Assembly (NCBI GenBank): GCA_025354065.1
Contig: JANXNM010000062.1
Span: 1 to 6,512 of the forward strand
Direction: 5' to 3'
DNA: 6,512 nucleotides
From: Synechococcales cyanobacterium 340R_concoct_173_sub
GTDB taxonomy: Bacteria; Cyanobacteriota; Cyanobacteriia; Leptolyngbyales; Leptolyngbyaceae
Part shown: positions 1-6,377 of the stretch, piece after piece
How positions within the stretch are numbered: the first letter of the stretch is position 1
Layout of the letters: every line of letters starts with the position of its first letter
Notes under the pieces: generated by a model
Told to the model about the DNA's origin: nothing
Database searches by the model: none
The model's input: the letters and a program-made list of their open reading frames with translations, nothing else
Position numbers and translations under genes: made by a program

Positions 1-112
1 GCGGAAAGACCTAGGCAAGCCATAGAGTGATCATGCCATCGATCGAACCCAATAGCAAAACAAAATTCTAAGTTCTCGAACCGATCGTCATCAAAACATC
101 CAAATAAACCAG
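1..112. other. Left-edge intergenic stretch, no gene recognised
   Basis: All six frames are broken by stops within short distances. One plus-strand frame is open from the left edge to a TAG at 23-25 and could be the tail of a gene lying outside the window, but seven residues cannot be identified. On the minus strand a short ATG-started frame runs off the left edge and is equally unidentifiable. Several CGATCG/ATCGATCG motifs occur here. Confidence 0.4.
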
Positions 113-144
113 AAAAAAGGGATTGCAACGATCGTCACAACCCC
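113..144 (-). terminator. Rho-independent terminator of the duplicated TPR-like protein gene
   Basis: On the minus strand, 20 nt past the TAG stop at 164-166, the sequence 144 to 119 folds into a hairpin of 11 pairs around a GATC loop. The 5' arm is GGGGTTGTGAC and the 3' arm is GTTGCAATCCC. Three of the pairs are G-U; the base of the stem is three G-C pairs. Six T residues (113-118 on the plus strand as A) follow at once. This is the textbook arrangement of an intrinsic terminator. The loop and upper stem contain a CGATCG core, so a HIP1-type site is embedded in the hairpin. Confidence 0.85.
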
Positions 145-163
145 AAAACTCGAATTAATCAAT

Positions 164-1198
164 CTAGCGTTTATAAGGAATATCAGAGAAGCCAAGCTCC
201 ACTAGCTGGGCATAAGCTTTCTTACCCAACACTCGCGTCGCCTGCTGACTCTTCAACACCTGAACCAACAACGGAACTGACATTTCAGGCTGATTCAAAG
301 CCCGATGAACTAAGGCTAATTGGAAGGTCGAATCATCACGCTTTTGAGCCGCCTCAACCGCCTTATCTCGGCTATTATTGGAAATCGGAGTATCAATCCC
401 AGCAAACACCGCCGAAAGATCTTGATAGAAATTTGAGACTTGATTAAACAAATTACGCGCTTCTTTCAATTTAGTTTGCGCTAGAGCATAATTTCCTGCC
501 GCCACTGCCATTTCTGCCTCCTTCATCAAATTCGTTCCACCCGCCAAACTGACTAATGCTAATTCAGACGTTGTAGGTATAGTTGCGACAGGAGATGGAG
601 CGGTTGTTGACATACCGGGTTTTTTATCAGGTTCCCTTTGAGCAGAGAAGGGCAAATCCACAAAGCCAATTTGCAACAGTTCGGTATAAGCCTTCTGACC
701 TAATTCCCGCTGAGCCTGTTGGCTTTTAAGTACCTGCACCAATAGTGGCACCGCCAAATCAGCTTGCTTTGATGCGCGATAGGCCCGTGCCAGATCGTAG
801 GTTGCTTCGTCACGAGCTTGTGCCGATCGTAAGGCTCGATCGCGCGCACTGGCTGAAATTTTACTGTCTAATCCTGCAAATGCGCCCACTAGTTCCTGAT
901 GAAAGTTAGAGAGCTGATTGAAAACTTGACGGGCTTCTTGAAATTTTTTGACAGCTATTGGGAAATTGCCGCTATTGTAGGCCGCCGTGCCTTCCTGGGC
1001 AATTTTTTGGCCCGCTTGAAGCGTTAAAATACTGTTGTCTTGTGCCAACGATCGCAGCGTGCTGGAATCTGTCGTTACATCAACCTTTTGCGCTAGGGCC
1101 GGGGGAGCTGAAACCGAAAGTACCGCCGTCACCAACATGAGGCAAGCTGTGACCGATCGGTCAAAAAAGGATCCAGAAATCATCCCAGGGAAACTCAC
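164..1198 (-). CDS. Exported protein with two tandem TPR-like units, function unknown
   Basis: I do not recognise a named family. The 344-aa product starts with a signal peptide: a basic/polar n-region, a hydrophobic core at about residues 18-31 (CLMLVTAVLSVSA) and a likely signal peptidase site after ALA36. Export to the periplasm or thylakoid lumen is therefore inferred. The mature part is an internal duplication. Unit A covers about residues 59-184 and unit B about 219-342. They share AGNY/SGNF, KEAR/QEAR, FNQxSNFxQ(D/E)L, FAG(I/L)D and a fully identical PLLVQVLKSQQA (151-162 and 309-320), and both end in GF.D(L/I)P. A Thr/Pro/Ser-rich linker (about 190-212) joins them. The helix-turn-helix spacing resembles tetratricopeptide repeats, which suggests protein binding. 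The longest frame begins at GTG (1196-1198). An ATG five codons in (1181-1183) is an equally good start, and neither has a clear ribosome-binding site. It lies 144 bp downstream of sppA on the same strand. Confidence 0.8.
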   Translation of the reverse strand: MSFPGMISGSFFDRSVTACLMLVTAVLSVSAPPALAQKVDVTTDSSTLRSLAQDNSILTLQAGQKIAQEGTAAYNSGNFPIAVKKFQEARQVFNQLSNFHQELVGAFAGLDSKISASARDRALRSAQARDEATYDLARAYRASKQADLAVPLLVQVLKSQQAQRELGQKAYTELLQIGFVDLPFSAQREPDKKPGMSTTAPSPVATIPTTSELALVSLAGGTNLMKEAEMAVAAGNYALAQTKLKEARNLFNQVSNFYQDLSAVFAGIDTPISNNSRDKAVEAAQKRDDSTFQLALVHRALNQPEMSVPLLVQVLKSQQATRVLGKKAYAQLVELGFSDIPYKR

Positions 1199-1232
1199 GA
1201 ACGAGGTGTGCAGTAGGCTATGACGAAATAAT

Positions 1233-1257
1233 TCGACCTAAGTGCGATCGACCTAAG
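1233..1257 (-). repeat. Pair of 10-bp direct repeats upstream of the TPR-like protein gene
   Basis: TCGACCTAAG (plus strand) occurs at 1233-1242 and again, exactly, at 1248-1257, a period of 15 bp. The pair lies 35-60 bp upstream of the GTG start of the exported protein, where a promoter or 5' leader would be. It could be a regulator site or a chance or slippage duplication. No regulator can be named and no clear -35/-10 pair was found around it. Confidence 0.4.
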
Positions 1258-1327
1258 CGGAATCAAGCATAATCTATGATACATCCTACCATCCCCTGAA
1301 ACCTGACTGATCCATTCCATGCGACCT

Positions 1328-1349
1328 CATCACTTATTGCCATCACTTA
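1328..1349 (-). repeat. 9-bp direct repeat across the sppA stop codon
   Basis: CATCACTTA on the plus strand occurs at 1328-1336 and 1341-1349, 13 bp apart. The second copy includes the sppA stop (TGA, 1343-1345) and its last codon. It most likely reflects a small local duplication. No function is proposed. No intrinsic terminator is visible after sppA. Confidence 0.3.
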
Positions 1350-3136
1350 AAGGAGTAGCTTTCCGGCATCCGCAAGTACAGCCCACGCGGATCATTCAAT
1401 GTCTTCAACTGATCAAAGTCCGCCTTTAAGCGTTTAAACTCCTGACTGAAGGCATCTTGGGGAACCGGAGTTTTAAGATGTGTGCCTAAGAAATTCTGCA
1501 ATAGCCGTTCTTCAAAACTTGCTGCTTCAGGAAATTCTTCAACATGCCAGTCATCGCCAAGTTTTGCCCGCTTAGCCGCATCCTGAATCGCCGCATCTAG
1601 GCCGCCCATTTCATCCACTAAACCCAGCTTCTTCGCCTCGACACCCGACCAGACTCGACCTTGGGCAATCTCGCTGACCTTCGATCGGTCTAACTTCCGA
1701 GAGTCTGCTACTTTATCTAAAAATTGATCATAAATTTGCCCAATGATTTGCTGCACCACTGCAATTTCTTCTTTGGTTTTCGGACGACTTAGGGTCTCTG
1801 CATCGGCAAATTTCCCGGTCTTTACAACATCCCAAGTAATACCATTTTGATTGGCGATCTTTTGAATATTCGGCAATAGTCCAAAGACTCCAATTGAGCC
1901 TGTAATCGTATTTGGTTCTGCATAAATTCGATCGCTATAGGTCGCAATCCAATATCCACCAGAGGCCGCCACTGTCCCCATAGACACTACTAAAGGCTTT
2001 GCTTTTTTCGCCAAAATTACTTCGCGCTGAATAATATCTGAAGCGACTGCACTTCCACCCGGACTATTAATTCGCAGAACAATTGCTTTCACGTCTGGAT
2101 TGGTCCGTAACTTACGCAATTCTTTCGCAAGCGAGTCACCGCCTATTGTTCCTGGACCGCCCAAGCCATCGACAATGGTTCCTTCAGCATAAATGACCGC
2201 TACTGTGCTGCCTTTAGTTGAATTCACACGATCGGCAACCGCCTCGGCATAGCGTGACAATCCAATATTACGATAGGATTTTGTTTTTTTGTCTTCGCCC
2301 GTTAGCTGTTTCAGTTCATCTTGAATTTCATCAGGATAGGCAATCCGATCGACCAATTTGGCCTCTTTTGCTTCTTTAGCCGTCAACACGCCCTTTGTGT
2401 CGGTCAAAGTCTGCAATGTTTGGACTGGTATTTTTCGAGAAGTCCCTGTTGTTTCTAGAAATTCACCCCAAATATTACCCAAAAGCAATTTAGTTTGTTC
2501 TTTACTCGCTGGACTACTACTTTTTCGCACGTAAGGTTCGATCGCCGACTTATATTTCCCTCGCCAAACCGCCTGCACCCCAATCCCAAACTTCTCTAAA
2601 GCTTGTGAATAGAACATAGTTTGCGCACTTAATCCATTAAATTCCATTGCACCCATGGGATTGACAGAAATACTATCCGCCACTGATGCAAGATAGTATT
2701 TTTTTTCTCGCCATTGCGTATCGTGAGCATAAATCTTTTTCCCGGAGGCTTTGAACCTTGTTAATGCATCTCGTACTTCCTTCAATGTTGCATAACCCGA
2801 TGCATTGTCACCGCCACTACTTTTGAGATACAACGCGACAATGCGGGGATCTTGAGCGGCTTGATCGATCGCGGTCGTCACGGTCCGAAGGGTTATACTA
2901 TTACTAAAGTCACCTGAAAACACATCATTGACGAGTTCCCGTGGGGATTGCTGGGGCCGGGAATCGGTAATGGATTTATCTAGATCCAAGGTAAGAATGC
3001 TGCGATCTTGAACCTCTGGTTTTCTGTCTTGATTACTGGCTAACAGGACAACCGTAAACAATCCAACCAAACTGATTCCGGTGAAGAGTGTGAGTCCGAG
3101 CAGTGTTGCCAAGGTTGTCTTAAAAAAATCGCGCAT
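1343..3136 (-). CDS. sppA: Signal peptide peptidase SppA, long (67K) type, protease IV
   Basis: This is a membrane-bound serine protease with a Ser/Lys dyad that degrades cleaved signal peptides and other membrane-associated substrates. In cyanobacteria SppA proteins have been linked to high-light acclimation. The 597-aa length fits the tandem-domain form. One hydrophobic segment near the N-terminus (about residues 8-33) is the expected membrane anchor. The N-terminal domain carries WRGKYKSAIEP (191-201) with general base Lys196. The C-terminal domain carries INSPGGSAVASD (356-367) and AASGGYWIA (390-398) with nucleophile Ser392, followed by TGSIGVFG. Both catalytic residues are present, so the enzyme should be active. 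The ATG start at 3134-3136 places the anchor normally, though no strong Shine-Dalgarno is visible before it. The 114-bp gap upstream suggests its own promoter; a TAGAAT sequence there is only a weak -10 candidate. Confidence 0.96.
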   Translation of the reverse strand: MRDFFKTTLATLLGLTLFTGISLVGLFTVVLLASNQDRKPEVQDRSILTLDLDKSITDSRPQQSPRELVNDVFSGDFSNSITLRTVTTAIDQAAQDPRIVALYLKSSGGDNASGYATLKEVRDALTRFKASGKKIYAHDTQWREKKYYLASVADSISVNPMGAMEFNGLSAQTMFYSQALEKFGIGVQAVWRGKYKSAIEPYVRKSSSPASKEQTKLLLGNIWGEFLETTGTSRKIPVQTLQTLTDTKGVLTAKEAKEAKLVDRIAYPDEIQDELKQLTGEDKKTKSYRNIGLSRYAEAVADRVNSTKGSTVAVIYAEGTIVDGLGGPGTIGGDSLAKELRKLRTNPDVKAIVLRINSPGGSAVASDIIQREVILAKKAKPLVVSMGTVAASGGYWIATYSDRIYAEPNTITGSIGVFGLLPNIQKIANQNGITWDVVKTGKFADAETLSRPKTKEEIAVVQQIIGQIYDQFLDKVADSRKLDRSKVSEIAQGRVWSGVEAKKLGLVDEMGGLDAAIQDAAKRAKLGDDWHVEEFPEAASFEERLLQNFLGTHLKTPVPQDAFSQEFKRLKADFDQLKTLNDPRGLYLRMPESYSFK

Positions 3137-3250
3137 AGAAAAGAGGATGACGGGTGATGGTGCTCAGATTGGGCGGAAGATGGTTCTAAATCAAATCTAT
3201 CCATTATTCTACACAGTTGAGCTAACGAAATCTGAACGATTCGCTAAATA

Positions 3251-3758
3251 CTAGGATTGTTTTTTATTAGCAATCCAGTCTTTAAATTGACGAATTGCTT
3301 GTGACTCGCCGATCGATAACCGTCGCTGTAAATACATATCAATGACTGGAGCAGGCAAAATAGGAAACGTCAGACTGATTTGTACCGCCTCATACTCATC
3401 ATCTTTGAGCAGATAATACTGAACAGTCAGACCATCATACTGCCATAATTCTGGTATACCGAGCCTTGCATAGATGGGCATTCGCCGATCGGAAGAACTC
3501 GTAATATCGACCTCGACGACTAAATTCGGTAGTGGATCAACGTCAAGAGCAAGTTCAATTAAATGATCAACTAGAGTTTCCTTCTGAATATAAAAGGATG
3601 AATCAGGTTCAGCTCCAGCTTGTTTGGCTCTGAGTCGTAATGTAACAGAACCTGCCCGCCGTAAATTCCATTCCAAGCCTTCTGCCGCAGCACAAACTAA
3701 TGCTTCAATAAACCGATTACTTGTTAATATCAAAAAGATGACAATATTGTTGGACCAT
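3251..3758 (-). pseudogene. Uma2 (DUF820) family nuclease-like gene, N-terminal part deleted
   Basis: Uma2 proteins are PD-(D/E)XK-fold predicted endonucleases, common in many copies in cyanobacteria; their cellular role is unsettled. The open frame to 3251 gives 160 residues if begun at the TTG at 3731-3733. It contains the family core: AGAEPDSSFYIQ (39-50), DVDPLPNLVVEVDITSS (64-80, acidic residues of the active-site region) and IYARLGIPELWQYDG (87-101). It begins directly in the first helix (RFIEAL). The 60-80 residues that normally precede it, including the first strands and the family's usual HE segment, are absent. A perfect AGGAGG sits 7 nt before an ATG at 3756-3758 in a different frame. 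That ATG opens MVQQYCHLFDINK and then stops. MVQ is a typical start for this family, so this is probably the original start, joined out of frame to the C-terminal part by a deletion. A real but short protein from the TTG cannot be excluded. The gene follows hicA by 68 bp on the same strand. Confidence 0.7.
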
Positions 3759-3765
3759 CGGTTGT

Positions 3766-3771
3766 CCTCCT
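3766..3771 (-). promoter_or_regulatory. Consensus ribosome-binding site of the broken Uma2 gene
   Basis: AGGAGG on the minus strand lies 7 nt upstream of the ATG at 3756-3758. It is the strongest Shine-Dalgarno I found before any gene here. It decides the ancestral start of the Uma2 gene: the ATG it serves is out of frame with the surviving Uma2 domain, which is the main evidence for an N-terminal lesion. Confidence 0.75.
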
Positions 3772-3826
3772 GATTTTTAAGTTTCCTTTTCAGCTCTCAA
3801 TTCAACATTCTTGTAAAGTGATTTTG

Positions 3827-4040
3827 TCAAAGGGCTTCAAATTCTTCTAGGCATAATCCTGACTAACGTAAAATACTTCATCGTCCCAGAGATGACTTCT
3901 CGATGATATGGAACAATGACGGTAAGGGTTCCTTCTGCGATCGTTTTTAGGAATTTAACGTGACTCCCTTTTTGAGTTGTGATGCTAAATCCTAGGGATT
4001 CAAGCTCACGTTTTACCTCTCGATAAGGGATTGGTTGCAT
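3827..4040 (-). pseudogene. hicA: HicA toxin (mRNA interferase) gene, frameshifted and with a stop near the 3' end
   Basis: HicA is a small double-stranded-RNA-binding-fold toxin that cuts mRNA and is neutralised by HicB. From the ATG at 4038-4040 the first 55 residues are canonical: REVKRELESLGF (7-18), KGSHVKF (24-30) with catalytic His27, and VPYHREVISGT (43-53). The frame then turns into unrelated sequence and stops at 3837-3839. One frame over, from 3877 downward, the lost family tail reads SILR, a TAG stop (3863-3865), then SGLCLEEFEAL and TGA (3827-3829). The family has Gln at the TAG position, so CAG has become TAG. Restoring two bases (AAGAGT reduced to AAGT, about 3875-3879) would rejoin the frames into a 71-aa HicA. 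Two independent lesions remove the C-terminal helix, so the toxin is probably dead or weak. A 12-codon upstream extension from a TTG overlapping hicB is not needed for the fold and is discounted. Confidence 0.85.
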
Positions 4041-4062
4041 GATAAATCGTCCGTCGTTTGAT

Positions 4063-4269
4063 TTAAGCGGCGGCAAGATCGATTTCGATCGTTCGCATTT
4101 GCGGCAGGATGGTGGCGTGGGGTGGTTCTAGATGAAGAGCGATCGCTTCTTGGAGGTTGGCGAGAGCGAGATCTGGGGTTTCGCCTTGGCTGGCGATGTC
4201 AAGGTCGAGGCACTGAGCGATAAACCAGTGGTCTTCTTGCCAGAGGCTTGCGGTGAAGGTTGTTTTCAT
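4063..4269 (-). CDS. hicB: HicB-family antitoxin, intact
   Basis: HicB binds and blocks the HicA toxin; the partially degenerate RNase H-like fold is the interacting domain. From the ATG at 4267-4269 the protein is 68 residues: FTASLWQEDHWFIAQCLDLD (5-24), ASQGET (26-31) and a helix ALANLQEAIALHLE (35-48). These match short single-domain HicB proteins, which lack a separate DNA-binding domain. The same frame opens 12 codons earlier at an ATG at 4303-4305. That extension (MSNLPIPQSNSA) is not family-like, and neither start has a Shine-Dalgarno, so the inner ATG is preferred. The order hicB then hicA with a 22-nt gap is a normal two-gene operon, but hicA downstream is broken. The insertion sequence begins within about 150 bp upstream and may have displaced the original promoter. 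A full HIP1 octamer (4139-4146) lies inside the gene. Confidence 0.88.
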   Translation of the reverse strand: MKTTFTASLWQEDHWFIAQCLDLDIASQGETPDLALANLQEAIALHLEPPHATILPQMRTIEIDLAAA

Positions 4270-4305
4270 AGCTGAATTTGATTGAGGGATTGGAAGATTA
4301 GACAT

Positions 4306-4412
4306 TAAAGGAAATAGTGGGTAGTAACTATATTGAAGAAATCATCAGTTTCCAAACTACATTGCTCACTTTTATTCTTTACTGCCAGCCCTTTTTACGC
4401 AATTCTCTCCAG
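4306..4412. other. Gap between hicB and the insertion sequence
   Basis: These 107 bp hold no recognisable gene. One plus-strand frame is open across the gap into the insertion sequence, but its translation does not resemble the ATP-binding domain that the truncated DUF4143 gene to the right should have. The missing 5' half of that gene is therefore not preserved here. An imperfect match, ATATTGAAGAAATCATC at 4329-4345 against the inverse complement of 5356-5371, is an alternative insertion-sequence end but is weak. Confidence 0.4.
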
Positions 4413-5405
4413 ATTAGGCTGATTTCAGGCAGTTATTCTCCTTTTTTTGACGATTACACACACGGAAATTGTGCAGGCCACAAGCTGTCTCCATAATCTC
4501 ATCTGCATAATGGTCTAAATGATTCCGAAATTTATAAACCACAATTTTACATCGCTTAATTCCGCTGATATGATGCTCCACTCTCACGCGAACGCTTGAA
4601 ATTAAGGTATTTTTGGCCCTCTCTTCCCCGGTCAGTTCTCCCCCACGGGGCTTTTTCTTCGGTTGATGAACCTCTGCTCCTTCAGGGTTGAATCCTTGAA
4701 ATCCGGTATCTTGCCAGAGCTGGCTCCCGGATGGAAATTTATATCCTTCCTCGTCCGCTATCTTTTTGTCATGCTTTTTTCCTGCATGGGTGTCACTCAA
4801 AAATATGACCTTTCCACTCATATCAGTGATGATATTGTTCTTCACGGTATGGGTCTTCTTCTTCCCACTATAATTTTCTCTTTGACTTTCCTTATTCTTC
4901 GGGCGGTTAATCCCTCGTTCTGTTCCATCTACGATGAATTCTAAGCTTGGACATTGCGTTAAAACCTGCTCTAGTTGAGAAGGTTCTCGTTCTGGCAGAC
5001 ATTTCTCATAGCCCAAGGCTTGATTCAGTAATGGACTTAGGCGATGGACCCATTCATTGGCTTGAGCTTGACTCAGATTAAAAACATACCCTTGAACGAC
5101 TTGCGTCGGGTACAGCCGAAAGTAAATCAAAATGAACAGTAATTTGTCTTCTATTAATTTAAGCTCGGATTTTCGTCCCGCACCATACGCGCGGCGGCGA
5201 TTTGGATTATTCGCATGGGTAGACAGGGACTCGAACCAGGCTAACTCAAAGCTTTCTAATAAAATGGAAAACTCCTGTGGATTTAAACCCGTTAGGCTTT
5301 GTAGCGTTTTTGGTTTTCCTTTTAATTCGCTGTAGCTCATTTTCATGATGTCAAAGATGATTCAACAATATCCTGAGTATACTAGATTTTATTGATTATC
5401 CTAAT
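4413..5405 (-). mobile_element. IS5-type insertion sequence, ends approximate
   Basis: About 1 kb containing one full-length DDE transposase gene. The ends are tentative. ATTAGGCTGAT at 4413 and the inverse complement ATTAGGATAAT ending at 5405 agree at 9 of 11 positions and lie close to the transposase stop and start, as IS5 elements usually have them. They would place the stop codon inside the left repeat. No target-site duplication is evident, which fits an old insertion or a deletion after it. CGATCG, frequent elsewhere, is absent from 4147 to 5897, so the element differs in composition from its surroundings. It separates hicB from the broken ATPase gene. Confidence 0.5.
4414..5346 (-). 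CDS. IS5-family DDE transposase
   Basis: This protein catalyses cut-and-paste movement of the surrounding element. It is 310 aa in one frame, with no programmed frameshift needed. The N-terminal part (about 20-105) is a helix-turn-helix region of the HTH_Tnp_4 kind, including the GAGRKSEL segment and a helical LLFILIYFRLYPTQ stretch. The catalytic part is DDE_Tnp_4-like: Asp140 in FIVDGTER, Asp213 in WQDTGFQG and Glu257 in RVRVEHHISGIKR. The last fits the IS4/IS5 R(3)E(6)K signature with Arg253 and Lys264, although the usual Tyr is Ser here. All catalytic residues are present, so it may be active. The start at 5344-5346 and an ATG two codons in (5338-5340) are equivalent; no Shine-Dalgarno is seen. 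The last dozen residues (from about 299) look less family-like and may be read-through into the terminal repeat. Confidence 0.93.
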   Translation of the reverse strand: MKMSYSELKGKPKTLQSLTGLNPQEFSILLESFELAWFESLSTHANNPNRRRAYGAGRKSELKLIEDKLLFILIYFRLYPTQVVQGYVFNLSQAQANEWVHRLSPLLNQALGYEKCLPEREPSQLEQVLTQCPSLEFIVDGTERGINRPKNKESQRENYSGKKKTHTVKNNIITDMSGKVIFLSDTHAGKKHDKKIADEEGYKFPSGSQLWQDTGFQGFNPEGAEVHQPKKKPRGGELTGEERAKNTLISSVRVRVEHHISGIKRCKIVVYKFRNHLDHYADEIMETACGLHNFRVCNRQKKENNCLKSA

Positions 5406-5413
5406 TCCCGATA

Positions 5414-6262
5414 ATGTCTATTGATGAAGATCGATTTGAGCTAGTTCAATACTCAACACCAAATATTAATGTCCTCAATGAAGAATTTATCAATTATCTA
5501 AACTTCGGTGGATATCCAGAGGCCGTTTTTTCCGAAACTATTAGAAAAAACCCCGGAAGATATATCAAAAGTGACATCATTGACAAAGTTCTACTGCGCG
5601 ATCTTCCGAGTCTTTATGGCATTAATGATATTCAAGAATTGAACCGATTGTTTACGATATTAGCCTATAATTCTGGGAATGAAGTTAGTCTGGATGGATT
5701 ATCTAAATCATCCGGTGTGGCAAAGAACACTATTAAGCGTTATCTTGAGTACCTTGAAGCAGCATTTCTGATTCGACGGATTGAACGAATCGATCAAAAT
5801 GCAAAGCGATTTAAACGAGCTATGTTCTTCAAGGTTTACTTAACCAATCCATCAATGTGGGCTGCATTATTTGGACAGCTTAAGCCAGACTCTGCGGCGA
5901 TCGGGGCGATGACTGAAACCGTTATTTTTAGTCAATGGCAACATGCAACGGTAGTTGATCTTTACTATGCTCGCTGGAATTCAGGTGAGATTGATATTGT
6001 CAGTTTAGATCCACTCACCCAGTCACCCGCTTGGATTGTAGAAGTAAAATGGAGCGATCGACCTTACAAATCACATGCTGAGCTTGATAATTGTGTGGAA
6101 TTTTTCAAGAAAAACTCCAATATAGATCTTCCAATCCTAGTCACAAGTCGAACGATTTCAGATAGCCCTGTTCAACATAAAGATGTGACATTTAGATTTC
6201 AACCCTCTAGCTTGTATGCCTACACCTTAGGGGCCAACATATTACGCGGCAAGACGAATTAG
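5414..6262 (+). pseudogene. AAA+DUF4143 ATPase, 5'-truncated: only the C-terminal part remains
   Basis: Full-length relatives are about 450 aa: an N-terminal AAA_14 ATPase with Walker A and B motifs, then a winged helix and a DUF4143 domain with a PD-(D/E)XK-like nuclease fold. This 282-aa frame has only the second half. Visible are LNFGGYPEAVFSE (29-41), SDIIDKVLLRDLPSLYG (53-69), a winged helix VSLDGLSKSSGVAKNTIKRY (91-110), and the nuclease-like residues Glu168, Asp194 (GEIDIV) and Glu210-x-Lys212 (VEVKWS). No Walker A motif exists upstream. In frame, a TAA lies at 5402-5404, four codons before the ATG, and no Shine-Dalgarno precedes it. The transposase gene occupies the place of the missing half, so insertion with loss of DNA is the likely cause. 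The remaining frame has no internal lesions, so truncation may be recent, or a domain fragment could still be made. Confidence 0.85.
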
Positions 6263-6345
6263 TAGAAGAATTGATTAACGATCGAATAATGAGAAATCAA
6301 AGAAGCCTTTCTGGATCTATATGTTTGGTTATTTTTGAATCTTGC

Positions 6346-6377
6346 AAAACGATTTAATCACCCCTTGTTGGGATCGC
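6346..6377 (-). terminator. Possible weak terminator after argB
   Basis: Just past the argB stop the minus strand has CGAT and ATCG as an outer pair and CCC/GGG as an inner stem around AACAA, followed by four T residues (6346-6349 as A). The stems are short and interrupted by unpaired bases, so this is a weak call. Confidence 0.25.

Noticed and set aside
1..25. Possible tail of a plus-strand gene ending at the TAG at 23-25
   Set aside because: Only seven residues are visible, with no recognisable motif.
958..1223. Two overlapping plus-strand open frames (60 and 62 codons)
   Set aside because: They lie antisense to the signal peptide and first unit of the exported protein, have no family-like motifs, and the minus-strand gene explains the region.
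4041..4076. TTG-started N-terminal extension of HicA overlapping hicB
   Set aside because: HicA proteins begin near the ATG at 4038-4040; the added 12 residues do not resemble the family and lie mainly in the intergenic gap.
4663..5335. Plus-strand open frames at 4663-4944 and 5132-5335
   Set aside because: Both are antisense to the intact DDE transposase, whose catalytic motifs span the region; no domain is recognisable in them.
4329..5371. Alternative inverted-repeat pair ATATTG...ATCATC at 4329-4345 and 5356-5371
   Set aside because: It needs a one-base gap and two mismatches, and would put the right end only 26 bp from the transposase start and the left end over 80 bp past its stop. AT-rich chance similarity is likely, though it cannot be ruled out.
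3251..6262. A defence system formed by Uma2, HicBA and the DUF4143 ATPase
   Set aside because: Three of these genes are broken, they do not share one strand or operon, and no known defence architecture matches; they look like independent residents.
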